Shown here in pieces: positions 24,836-33,385 of a stretch of 64,000 nt of DNA (positions are counted from its first letter, which is position 1; each line of letters opens with the position of its first letter). The position numbers and the translations under genes are program-made. The notes below the pieces were generated by a model that was not told the DNA's origin, made no database searches, and saw only the letters and a list, made by a program, of their open reading frames with translations. The DNA is from Streptomyces cellulosae (lineage in GTDB: Bacteria > Actinomycetota > Actinomycetes > Streptomycetales > Streptomycetaceae). The stretch lies in the NCBI GenBank assembly GCA_014655195.1, contig BNBH01000021.1, positions 62,001-126,000 on the forward strand, read 5' to 3'.

Positions 24836-24886
24836 CCAATCGCAGAGATTGTTACGTCAGGGATGTAAGAAAGTCTGCGAGATTGG
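24836..24886 (+). promoter_or_regulatory. Candidate operator/promoter of the AbiE-type pair
   Basis: CCAATCGCAGA (24836-24846) and TCTGCGAGATTGG (24874-24886) form an inverted repeat, perfect except for a two-base insertion. TAATCT at 24888-24893 ends eight bases before the ATG, consistent with a leaderless or near-leaderless transcript. AbiEi antitoxins are known to bind inverted repeats upstream of their own operon, so autoregulation here is inferred. Confidence 0.4.
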
Positions 24887-24900
24887 GTAATCTTCCCTGC

Positions 24901-26130
24901 ATGGACCGAGCTGAGCAGCTGGCCGTCTTGTCGGGCGTCGCTGCCGATCAATGGGGCCTGGTGACGACAGCGCAGGCCAAGAACCTGGGCTTGGGCGGCG
25001 TGCAGCTGAAGAGGTTGGTTGAGGCCGGCCTGCTGGAGAACGTCGGCAGGGGCGTCTACGCCCTGTCGGCGGCGGGCATGCCCCGGCATCTGGAGATTAA
25101 AGTGGCATGGCTGCGTTTGCAGGCCGGGATTCCGGCCTGGGAGCGTCGCCCGGGCGACCGGGACTCGGGTGTCGTCTCCCACGCCTCTGCCTGCCAGCTC
25201 CACGGTCTTGGGGACATTCCTGCTCCGGACGTGGAGATCAGCGTCCCCCGTCGCCGGACGACCACGGATCCCTTCGTGCGGCTGCGAACGGCTCGTCTCG
25301 ACGCCACAGACATCACCGTCGTCGACGGACTGCCGGTGACCACCGTCTTGCGCACGATTGTCGACCTGCTGCGGGTCAAGGCCGACGGTGGACACGTCGG
25401 CGGCGTGATCGCCGATGCGGAGCGCCGCGATCTCGTGGACGTGGGCGTACTCGCCGACGCCGTTCAGCCGCACGCTCGCAAGTACGGTCTTTCCGCAGCG
25501 GCCACAGGACAGCAGCTTCTTGACCATCTGGTTGGTCAGGCCGGACGAACGCTGCACTCCCAAGAGGTGGCCCGCGCCGGCGCGGAGGGTGTGGCCGCAG
25601 GCAAGAAACTCGCCGCTCTCGAGGATCCGGCGGCCCTTGCCCGCCTCTTCGAGGCCGGAACCCTGGGCGTCGTACTGACGCAGTATGCCGATGCCCTGCA
25701 GCCCCTGCGTGACGCCATGAGGGGCGAGGCGTACGCCTCTGTGTTCCAGGAGATCGCCGCTCAACAGGCCGGGATCAGGACGGCGCTGACCAGCACCATG
25801 GCCCACCTTGTGCCTGTGTTGCAGGCAGTTCCGAAGGTGACACCGCCACCCACGGCAGGCCGGTTCGACGCATCCGGACTGCGGGACGCATTGCAGCAGG
25901 CCTTGGCTCACGGCGAAGTCGCGCCCGCATGGAAAGCGGCTTCCCTGGCGCCTCGGCCGCAGCGCATGCTGTGGAAGGCCACGGTGCCCAGTGTCATGAC
26001 CAATCACTCCGTGGACGCCCCGGGTCCCACACGCAGGCGATCACCTGACCATGTGACAGCCGCTGACGAAGACAGCATGGATACCGAAAAACGGTCAACG
26101 GGTGCGGGGGAAGGCCCGCCTTCGGGCTAG
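24901..26130 (+). CDS. AbiEi-family antitoxin domain protein (type IV toxin-antitoxin)
   Basis: The 409-aa product has an N-terminal winged-helix AbiEi-like domain (about 1-60: WGLVTTAQAKNLGLGGVQLK, LLENVGRGVYAL). The conserved antitoxin core follows (about 60-190, SHASACQLHGLGDIP, PVTTVLRTIVDLL). In this system the antitoxin represses the operon and counters the nucleotidyltransferase toxin without a stable complex. The extra ~200 C-terminal residues are helical and unlike typical AbiEi. The toxin-like gene follows at once. Confidence 0.8.
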   Translation: MDRAEQLAVLSGVAADQWGLVTTAQAKNLGLGGVQLKRLVEAGLLENVGRGVYALSAAGMPRHLEIKVAWLRLQAGIPAWERRPGDRDSGVVSHASACQLHGLGDIPAPDVEISVPRRRTTTDPFVRLRTARLDATDITVVDGLPVTTVLRTIVDLLRVKADGGHVGGVIADAERRDLVDVGVLADAVQPHARKYGLSAAATGQQLLDHLVGQAGRTLHSQEVARAGAEGVAAGKKLAALEDPAALARLFEAGTLGVVLTQYADALQPLRDAMRGEAYASVFQEIAAQQAGIRTALTSTMAHLVPVLQAVPKVTPPPTAGRFDASGLRDALQQALAHGEVAPAWKAASLAPRPQRMLWKATVPSVMTNHSVDAPGPTRRRSPDHVTAADEDSMDTEKRSTGAGEGPPSG

Positions 26131-26171
26131 GGTCGGTGGTCCAGGGGATCGGGTGGGGGAGCAGACGTCAC

Positions 26172-27092
26172 GTGGCCAAGAGGTACGCGAATCCGTCAGC
26201 ATTCAGGGCCGCGTTGACGCAGGCCGCGAGGAACATGTCGAAGAAGACAGGCATGAGCGTTCCGGACCTCATGAAGATCTTCTGGTTCAACCGTCTGGCA
26301 GCCCGCGTTTTCACCACCGATCCGGACGGCTGGCTCATCAAGGGGGGTCAGGCCTTGCTCGTTCGATACCGTGGACGAGCCCGGCTCAGCCAGGACATCG
26401 ACCTCCAGTGCACCCATCCGGAACGTAGCGCCGAGGAAGCCAGGGACCTCGTCGTCAAGGCGGCTGCCCTCGATCTGGGGGACTACCTCCGTTATGTGCC
26501 GGGGAAGTTCGAGGAGCACAGCGATGAAGGCCGTGGTGGCGCGCAGCACTTCGAGGTTTTCCTGGGTGCGGGGCTGGTCTCCACCATCAAGGTCGATCTC
26601 GTCGTCGGCCGTGAGCTGATCGGTGTGCCTGAAGTCCGCACGCTGCGGTCCGCAGTCGACCTCGAATGGCCCGTCGACTGGCCCGACGTGCGGCTCTATC
26701 CGGTCATCGACCACATCGCCGACAAAGTGTGCGCCATGTACGAGAGACATGGCCAAAACGGCGAGCATGGGTCCAACCGCTACCGTGACCTCGCCGACCT
26801 CCTCCTGATCAGTCAGAGGGAGGCTGTGGACGGACCGGCCGTCTGTCGAGCTCTTCAGCGGGAAGCAGCCCGTCGGAGCAGCCTCGGCCTGCGGATCGTG
26901 CTTCCCGGCGCTTTCGAGGTCCCTGGCCCCGACTGGCACGACGGCTACCCTCGGCAAGCCGCCCTGGTGCACGGCCTTCAGGGCTGCAGCAGCTTCAGTG
27001 AAGCGGTTCCGGCAGCCGCGGCGTTCCTGAGCCCCATACTCGGCGACGCGGCACGTGGCACGTGGATCCCGCATCAGCAGGCGTGGGCTTGA
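26172..27092 (+). CDS. AbiEii-type nucleotidyltransferase toxin
   Basis: The product is 306 aa from the GTG at 26172 (GGGGGAG upstream). A GTG at 26136, close to the preceding stop, is an alternative. The minimal nucleotidyltransferase motif is present: KGGQAL (58-63) and LSQDIDL (72-78). A later acidic strand, IKVDLVV, and YRDLADLLLI also fit the AbiEii family. These toxins modify a cellular target with NTPs and cause growth arrest or phage abortive infection. The pair interrupts the tad-related gene order. Confidence 0.85.
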   Translation: MAKRYANPSAFRAALTQAARNMSKKTGMSVPDLMKIFWFNRLAARVFTTDPDGWLIKGGQALLVRYRGRARLSQDIDLQCTHPERSAEEARDLVVKAAALDLGDYLRYVPGKFEEHSDEGRGGAQHFEVFLGAGLVSTIKVDLVVGRELIGVPEVRTLRSAVDLEWPVDWPDVRLYPVIDHIADKVCAMYERHGQNGEHGSNRYRDLADLLLISQREAVDGPAVCRALQREAARRSSLGLRIVLPGAFEVPGPDWHDGYPRQAALVHGLQGCSSFSEAVPAAAAFLSPILGDAARGTWIPHQQAWA

Positions 27093-27134
27093 GCTGTCCG
27101 CATCGACCGTGAGCTCCGTCGGTCGCGCACCGGG

Positions 27135-28202
27135 TCAGCGGTTGATCGACTGGATCTCCTGGACGGTCATGTCCTGGGTCGTCTCGAACGTGCCGTCGGG
27201 CAGGTCGCCCCGGGCGCCGCCCGTACCCTCCCAGGAGATCTCCCAGGTGATCGACGCGGTCAGGCGGTACGGTTCTCCGTCCGAGGCGCGCAGGTAACGG
27301 ATCCCGCACGGCGGGGTCTTCTCCGCGCTGCCGCGGGTGTACGGCGTGCCGATGGAGCCGTCCGCGTTGATCTCGCAGTCGCCGGAGGCGGGGTAGGTCT
27401 CCGCGTCCTTCGTGCCCGGGTCGAGGTGCAGCGCGACGGGCTTGGCGGTGGTCTCGGCCCACAGGCCGGTGTCGGGAAGCTCCGCGCGGACGGTGACGTC
27501 CTTGAAGGTGGCCTTGTCGAGCCACACCCAGGTGGGGAGGTTCACGGTGGAGCGGGCGGCGGGCTTGAGCTCGATCTCGGTCTCCGGGACCTCGACCTCC
27601 TGGTAGGCGTACTCGGCGAGCATCTTCGGTGTCGGGGCGTGCGGGTCGTTCGGGACCCGGCCGGCGTCGACCCAGAACATGATGCGGCCGCAGTCCCAGG
27701 AGTCACGGTCGCCCGGGTCCGGCGCGACGCCACGCCAGAAGTACCCGTCCTTGGCGAGGTTGTAGTTCTTGTAGCCCTCGGCGACGCTGTTGGTCGGCGA
27801 CTCCAGGTCGAAATTCTCCGCGGGCTTGCCGTCCCGGTAGTGGTCCGTCCACAAATCCTTGCCGAACCACGACTCGTGGATGCCGACGTCGCCGCCGCCG
27901 TCCGTGTCCACGAAGTGCTTGAGCTGCTGGGGAGTGAAGGCCGGTTCGTACCAGCACGCCGGGGGCTCCCAGTCGGGGTCGATCGCGCTGAGGCTGCCGG
28001 CCTTGTGCCCGGCGGGCTTGCCGCTCGGGTACGAGAGGCGGATGCTCGACGCCGCCGCCGACAGGGTTCCCTTGCCGTCGGTGCCGCCCTTGCTGTCGTT
28101 CTTGGTGCCGCCCCCGCCGAACGCCTGCGCGTGCGAAGCGGTGAGAACGACCGTGAGGGCCGACACGACGACGGCGGATGAGAGCCGGAGGGTGCGTGTC
28201 AC
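27135..28202 (-). CDS. Secreted four-cysteine protein of unknown function (paralogue 4 of 4)
   Basis: The 355-aa protein starts at the GTG at 28202, which overlaps the lipoprotein stop (GTGA). The signal peptide ends near ASHAQAFG. It keeps PPACWYEP, a DCG-IMFWVD cysteine segment, VNLPTWVWLDK, SGDCEIN, TPPCGIRYLR and the MTVQEIQSINR end. It is the most divergent copy. No WXG100 or T7SS-signal gene follows. Confidence 0.9.
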   Translation of the reverse strand: MTRTLRLSSAVVVSALTVVLTASHAQAFGGGGTKNDSKGGTDGKGTLSAAASSIRLSYPSGKPAGHKAGSLSAIDPDWEPPACWYEPAFTPQQLKHFVDTDGGGDVGIHESWFGKDLWTDHYRDGKPAENFDLESPTNSVAEGYKNYNLAKDGYFWRGVAPDPGDRDSWDCGRIMFWVDAGRVPNDPHAPTPKMLAEYAYQEVEVPETEIELKPAARSTVNLPTWVWLDKATFKDVTVRAELPDTGLWAETTAKPVALHLDPGTKDAETYPASGDCEINADGSIGTPYTRGSAEKTPPCGIRYLRASDGEPYRLTASITWEISWEGTGGARGDLPDGTFETTQDMTVQEIQSINR

Positions 28203-28840
28203 GAGCAACCACCCCGCTCGGACGTGGTCGAGACCGTCTGCCACACCCCTTGCGCGTTCTTGGTCATGGTGACCGTGTACGCGACGTTCGGTTCGGTGCC
28301 CGGCGGGTTACCGGTCTCCTTGCCGGTCTTGCGGTGCTTGGTCCGGGCTTCGCTCTCGTCCGTGCAGTAGCGGAGCTGCGCCTTGGTGTTCTCGGCGAAG
28401 AGCTCGGCCTCCGGGTCGTAGACCGGAAGTTCGCCCACCACGGTGAGGTTCTTGTCCGTGTAGGAGCGGATCCACTCCTGATCCTGGGAGAGGCCGGCCT
28501 TCGTGTCGTAGAAGGCGAGAGCCTCGCTGTCGAGGTCGTTCTCGATGATGGCGGCGTAGCCCGCGCGGAGCTGCTCCCTGCCGTCGTCGAGGACGGCCTG
28601 CTTCTCCGGGTCGTCACTCTTCCAGTCCGCGAAGGTGAGCTTGAAGCTGCTCGGGATCGTGATCTCCGGGCGTTCCACCCCGGCCGGGGTGGAGGCCGCC
28701 GCCGAAGTCGACGGGCTCGAGGAGCCGGCGTCCGCCCCCTCGATGTCGTCCGAGGAGTCGTCGCCCCCACAACCCGTCAGCAGCAAGGCCGTCGTCGCGG
28801 TGAGTGCGGCGGCGGTGATGGTGAAGGCGCGGCGTGCCAC
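28199..28840 (-). CDS. Small secreted lipoprotein (paralogue 4)
   Basis: The 213-aa product starts at the GTG at 28840 behind GGGGGAA. The lipobox is LTGC, with a Ser/Ala/Pro/Asp linker. The domain contains RYCTDESEARTKHRKTGKE and ends with a cysteine (ERGGCS). It lacks the 39-bp leader block and the GAAAC-N18-CGTC boxes seen before the other three, so its regulation probably differs. Confidence 0.9.
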   Translation of the reverse strand: MARRAFTITAAALTATTALLLTGCGGDDSSDDIEGADAGSSSPSTSAAASTPAGVERPEITIPSSFKLTFADWKSDDPEKQAVLDDGREQLRAGYAAIIENDLDSEALAFYDTKAGLSQDQEWIRSYTDKNLTVVGELPVYDPEAELFAENTKAQLRYCTDESEARTKHRKTGKETGNPPGTEPNVAYTVTMTKNAQGVWQTVSTTSERGGCS

Positions 28841-28975
28841 GGACGATTCCCCCTGATGTCGGCTGTGTGTAGCTGTCACCGAAGCTATCAAGGGCGTTTG
28901 TGAGGCACCGGGGGGTTGTGTGGGGAACGTGCGGAGTGTGCCGTCACTGTGGCGAACGGCACGGACCGGGCAAGC

Positions 28976-29475
28976 TCAGGCACCGCACTCCGTCGCCTTC
29001 CCCTTCACCGTGATCTGCTGCGCCCGCCAGACCTGCGTGTCCGTGGCCGGCGCCATGAGGATGCTGAACTTCTGGAAGCTCGCCGGGGCCTTCCCGGTGC
29101 GGTGGACCTTGCCGGTGCGTATGTCCTTGCCGTAGACCTCGGACCGGTCCTCGCGGAAGGTGACCAGCACCGCGCCCGAGCCCGACGCGAGCGTCCTCGC
29201 GTCGTCGTAGCGGTCCGTGCCCGTGAGGGTCCAGCCGCCGTCGACGTACTCCTTGATCTGGGATCGCGCGTAACGGGCCGCCGGCACCCGAGTAGAACCG
29301 GTCAGCCGGGAGGCCGAGGTCGGGGCGGTCGGCCTCGGGGGCCGCGGATGACGGGGCCTGCGGGGTCGAGGTGTCCCTCGCCGGGCCGTCCTCGCCACCA
29401 CCACATCCCGTGCCCCCCGCCGGCAACACGAACACAAGGGCGGCAAAGGCGGGGCGCGATACGAGGGTCGAGGTT
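28976..29475 (-). pseudogene. Broken fifth copy of the small lipoprotein gene
   Basis: The 3' part reads in one frame (about 28976-29285) and encodes QIKEYVDGGWTLTG, SEVYGKDIRTGKVHRT and a terminal ATECGA, clearly the lipoprotein domain. The 5' part lies in another frame (about 29285-29475) with a lipobox-like GGTGCGGG and a Pro/Ala linker (APSSAAPEADRPDLGLPAD). Compared with the intact paralogues, about 60 codons between the linker and FYS are missing, and no good start codon or ribosome site remains. No secreted-protein gene follows. Internal deletion plus frameshift is the simplest reading. Confidence 0.75.
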
Positions 29476-29608
29476 ATCGAGGGGTTCCAGGGGCCGTGCG
29501 CCGTGGGGGAGCGGAGTCGGGCGGTACCCCTTCGACTGCGGCCATTCGAGTCAATAAGATCCCCGTAGTCCCGATGCCCCCTTCCTCCCACACCCCAGGA
29601 CACCCGCC

Positions 29609-32566
29609 ATGCCGCGACGCCGCAGTCCCAGCCCGTCCAGCTCGACGGCTCCGAGGAACCGCACGCCGCAGCCGGTGCGGGTGCGGCAGCGGACGTTCGG
29701 GGACTTCGTGAAGGCGTTCCTCGCGTTCGTCGCGCTCGCGGTGCTCCTCGTCGGGGTGCCGGCGGCGCTGGCGATGACGGCGGGCTGGCCGTTCCCGGAG
29801 ACGTTCGAGCCGATGGAGTGGCTCAAGCAGGACATCTCCGTCTCGACGTTCCTCGGCATCCTCACGTTCGTCGTGTGGCTCGCCTGGGCGCAGTTCACCG
29901 CCTGCGTGCTGGTGGAGATGAAGGCCGCGCTGTCGGGCGTCGGCGTGCCCGGGCGGGTGCCCGGCGCCGGGCCGAGCCAGCTGCTCGCCCGGCAGCTCGT
30001 CGCCGCGCTGCTGCTCGTCGGCGCGACCGCCGCCAGCTTCACGCCCTCCCTCGCGCAGCTCGGCCAGACCTACGACGACAACCAGCGGCCCACCGTGGCC
30101 GCCGCCCAGCAGACGCCGGGCCTCTTCGCCCAGCAGCAGGAGCAGGCGGCCTCCACCGCCGCCGCGGTCGCCGAGCAGGCCTCGCACACCGAGGCGACCC
30201 CCGCCGCCGCCACGAAGCAGGGCGACACGAAGTTCTACCGGATCCAGCCGCCGGAGGGGCGTCACCACGACTCCCTGTGGGAGATCGCCGAGCGCCACCT
30301 CGGCGACGGCCGCCGCTACAAGGAGATCTTCGAGCTCAACAAGGACCGTGTGCAGCCGGACGGTTCGCGGCTGTCCGAGGCCAGTCTGATCCGGCCCGGC
30401 TGGATCATGGAGATGCCCGGCGACGCCCGCGGCGGCGACCTCGTCGAGATGCCGGACGACGCCCCGAAGGTGTCGCCCGAGGTGCAGCAGCAGATCAGCG
30501 ACTACGCCAGGACCGGCGACGGCGACCAGGCACAAGGCGGCGACCAGGCACAAGGCAGCGGCGGCGCCGCCCACGTCGACCTGCCCCAGCAGCGCCCCGC
30601 CCCATCCCCCGAGACCGGCCACGCCGATCTCCGGCGCCCCGCGCCCGACCAGGTCGCCACGCCCGCCCAGGACCCCTCGTCCTTCGGGCTCCCCGAGGCC
30701 CTGCTGACCGCACCCCTCCTCGCCGCCGGCCTGCTCGGCGCCCTCGGCCACCGCCGCCGCCAGGCACTCTGGCAGTCGGCGTTCGCCGGCATCGGCGGCC
30801 GGCGCGGCATGGAGCCGCCCACGCCCGCCGGCGACGCCCTCGACGTGCAGGACGCGCTGCTGGTCGGCGCCGACCCCGAGGGCGTACGGCTGCTGGACCG
30901 GTCGCTGCGCGGGCTGGCCGCGTCGCTGGCCGCCGAGTCCCGCCCGCTGCCCACGGTCTACGCGGCCTGGATGAGCAACGGCGACCTGCACCTCCAGCTC
31001 GCCCAGCCGTCCGGCAAGCCGCCGTCCCCGTGGCAGCTCGGGCAGGACCAGACGTTCTGGATGCTGGCCCGCGCCGACGCCGAGTCGTACGAGGACGTCG
31101 ACACGGCCGCGCCCTACCCGGGCCTGGTCAGCCTCGGCACGATGGACGACTCGCGGCTGCTGCTCAACCTGGAGTCGGTGCCCGGCATCGTGTCGCTGAG
31201 CGGCCGTGAGGAGGACCGGGCGGCCGTGTTCGCGTCGGTCGCCGCCGAACTGGCCACCAACGGCTGGTCGGACCGCATGACCATCACCCTCGTCGGGTTC
31301 GGCGAGGACCTCACCGCCCTCGCGCCCAGCCGGCTGCGCCACCTCGACGGCATCGAGGCGCTGATCGAGACGATGGAGGCGGAGACCCGGCAGCGGCGCG
31401 GCGCGCTCGGCGCGGCCGGCCACGACTCCGTGCTGACCGGCCGCACCGGCCCGGCGCAGCACACCCGTTGGGCCCCGCACCTGGTGCTGCTGGCCGCCGA
31501 GCCGTCCCCCGAGGACGCGACGACGCTCGCCGAACTCGCCGCGGACGCGAGCCGTCTCGGCATCGGCTATCTCGTCGGCACCGGCAGCGGCGATCTGCCG
31601 GGCGCCGCCTGGGAGATGGAGATCACCGGCGAGGGCCGGCTGCTCGCCCCGCTGCTCGGCCTGGAACTCGACGCGCAGCTCCTGCCCGCCGCCCAACGGC
31701 GCGCGGTCGTCGAGCTGTTCACCGACGCCGACCCGGAGCGCAGCCCCGACGGTCCCGGCACCACCCCGCCGTTCCTCGTCGACATCAGCGAGCAGGGCCG
31801 GCCCGCGGTGTACGCGCGGTTGGTCGGGCCGTACGAGATCATCGGCCTGGAGACGCCGGACGGGGAGCGGAGCGCGCTGCTGCACGAGGCGCTGGCGCTG
31901 CTGCTCCTGCACCGCGAGGGCGTGCACCCGCGGGTGCTGTCCTCCGCGCTGTGGCCGCGCGGCGTCACCGACGACGTGCGCCAGACGCTCCTGGACCGGC
32001 TGCGGGACTGGCTGGGCACCGACCCCGACGGCACCCCGCGGCTGCGCACCGACGACGCCGGCCGGCTCACGCTCGCCAAGTCCGTCGTGTCCGACCTGGA
32101 CGTGCTGCGTTCGCTGTACCACGAGGCGACGCAGGGCAAGGGCGTCGACAGCCGGGCGGTGCGCGGGCGGCTGCTCACCGACGCGCTGGTGCTGGTGCGC
32201 GGCCCGTTGCTCGCCGACCGGCCCGAGGGCCGCTACCGCTGGCTCACCCACGAGATCGTCGACGCGCAGCTCCCGCTGCTCGTCGCGGACACCGGGCTGG
32301 CGCTCGCCGAGTTCCACATGGAGAAGAACCGCGCGGAGAAGGCCATCGAGGCGCTGAACGCCGCGCTGCGCACCGCGCCCGCCGACGAGCGGCTGTGGAA
32401 CGAACTGCTGCGCGCCACCCACGCCCTGGACGACCCGCAGCGGCTCACCGCCCTCGCGTCCGACCTGGTGACCCGCAGCGGTGCGCGCGGGCTGCCGCCG
32501 CGGACCGAGGCGCTGCTCGACGAACTGCTGCCGACGTGGCGCGACGCGGTCGCGGCGGCCGGCTGA
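29609..32566 (+). CDS. Membrane protein with LysM and BTAD (SARP-like) regulatory domains
   Basis: The 985-aa protein has membrane segments near 33-57, 80-105 and 126-145. A LysM-like domain follows (about 208-268, DSLWEIAERHLGDGRRYKEIFELN). A disordered Gln/Gly/Pro linker and another hydrophobic stretch (about 365-380) come next. A long middle domain leads to a C-terminal winged helix (ALLLLHREGVHPRVLSSALWP) with a bacterial transcriptional-activation-type helical repeat domain. This architecture is common next to actinobacterial tad genes, and a role in sensing the envelope or controlling pilus genes is inferred. The prepilin peptidase gene starts 14 bases later. Confidence 0.8.
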   Translation: MPRRRSPSPSSSTAPRNRTPQPVRVRQRTFGDFVKAFLAFVALAVLLVGVPAALAMTAGWPFPETFEPMEWLKQDISVSTFLGILTFVVWLAWAQFTACVLVEMKAALSGVGVPGRVPGAGPSQLLARQLVAALLLVGATAASFTPSLAQLGQTYDDNQRPTVAAAQQTPGLFAQQQEQAASTAAAVAEQASHTEATPAAATKQGDTKFYRIQPPEGRHHDSLWEIAERHLGDGRRYKEIFELNKDRVQPDGSRLSEASLIRPGWIMEMPGDARGGDLVEMPDDAPKVSPEVQQQISDYARTGDGDQAQGGDQAQGSGGAAHVDLPQQRPAPSPETGHADLRRPAPDQVATPAQDPSSFGLPEALLTAPLLAAGLLGALGHRRRQALWQSAFAGIGGRRGMEPPTPAGDALDVQDALLVGADPEGVRLLDRSLRGLAASLAAESRPLPTVYAAWMSNGDLHLQLAQPSGKPPSPWQLGQDQTFWMLARADAESYEDVDTAAPYPGLVSLGTMDDSRLLLNLESVPGIVSLSGREEDRAAVFASVAAELATNGWSDRMTITLVGFGEDLTALAPSRLRHLDGIEALIETMEAETRQRRGALGAAGHDSVLTGRTGPAQHTRWAPHLVLLAAEPSPEDATTLAELAADASRLGIGYLVGTGSGDLPGAAWEMEITGEGRLLAPLLGLELDAQLLPAAQRRAVVELFTDADPERSPDGPGTTPPFLVDISEQGRPAVYARLVGPYEIIGLETPDGERSALLHEALALLLLHREGVHPRVLSSALWPRGVTDDVRQTLLDRLRDWLGTDPDGTPRLRTDDAGRLTLAKSVVSDLDVLRSLYHEATQGKGVDSRAVRGRLLTDALVLVRGPLLADRPEGRYRWLTHEIVDAQLPLLVADTGLALAEFHMEKNRAEKAIEALNAALRTAPADERLWNELLRATHALDDPQRLTALASDLVTRSGARGLPPRTEALLDELLPTWRDAVAAAG

Positions 32567-32579
32567 GCGGCCGTACGGG

Positions 32580-33317
32580 ATGACCGACGGGCTCGGGTAC
32601 GCGCTGGTCGCCGTCGCCGCGCTGTGGGGCGCGACGGCCGGCGCGCTGCTGCCCCGCGCCGCCCACCGGTTCGCCGTCCCGGCGGGGGAGGAGTGGCGTA
32701 CGGCGTGTCCGCAGGGGCACCCGCTCACCGGCTGGCTGGGCCCGGCCCGCTGCCGGGCGTGCGGAGGGACCCCGTACGGCACGGGCGCCGCCGTTCCCGT
32801 GACGGTCACCGCGCTGGTGTGCGCGCTCCTCGTCGCCGCCACCGGGACCCGCCCCGAGCTGGCGGTGTGGCTGCTGCTGGCGCCCGTGGGCGTGCTGCTC
32901 GCCACGGTCGACTTCCGGGTGCAGCGGCTGCCCGACCCGCTCACCCTGCCGTTCGCCGCGTCGGCCCTGGTGCTGCTGGGGCTGACCGCGCTGGTCCCCG
33001 AGCACGCGGGGGAGTGGACCACCGCCCTGCTGGGCGCGCCGGCGCTCGGCGCGGGCTACTTCGTGCTGTTCCTGGTCAACCCGGCCGGGATGGGTTTCGG
33101 CGACGTGAAGCTGGCGCTCGGCGCGGGCGCGGTCCTCGGCTGGTACGGCTGGCCGACCGTGCTGCTGGGCACGCTGGCCGGGTTCCTGTGCGGGGCGCTG
33201 TACGGGGGCGCGCTCGTCGTCGCCCGGAAGGCGGGCCGCAAGACGTCGATCCCGTTCGGCCCGTTCCTGATCGGCGGGGCCTTCGCGGGGCTGCTGATCG
33301 GCGCGTACACGGCCTGA
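32580..33317 (+). CDS. A24-family prepilin peptidase (TadV/CpaA-like)
   Basis: The 245-aa polytopic membrane aspartic protease has two active-site aspartates: one in the loop after TVDFRVQRLPDPLT, and the GxGD motif GMGFGDVKL. C-x-x-C near RCRACGG suggests a metal-binding N-terminal loop like that of PilD-type enzymes. It should process the Flp and TadE-type precursors encoded at 20825-21989, from which it is separated by about 10 kb. Confidence 0.88.
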   Translation: MTDGLGYALVAVAALWGATAGALLPRAAHRFAVPAGEEWRTACPQGHPLTGWLGPARCRACGGTPYGTGAAVPVTVTALVCALLVAATGTRPELAVWLLLAPVGVLLATVDFRVQRLPDPLTLPFAASALVLLGLTALVPEHAGEWTTALLGAPALGAGYFVLFLVNPAGMGFGDVKLALGAGAVLGWYGWPTVLLGTLAGFLCGALYGGALVVARKAGRKTSIPFGPFLIGGAFAGLLIGAYTA

Positions 33318-33385
33318 CGTCGGCGCGCGGAACCGGCTGACGTACGCTGATTCCGTCCGTCCACACCCCTGCGAAAGGGACACCG

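Noticed and set aside
29474-33022. Minus-strand open frame of more than 1100 codons
   Set aside because: It is antisense to the LysM-BTAD and peptidase genes, which have recognisable domains. Long antisense frames are expected in DNA with very GC-rich third positions.
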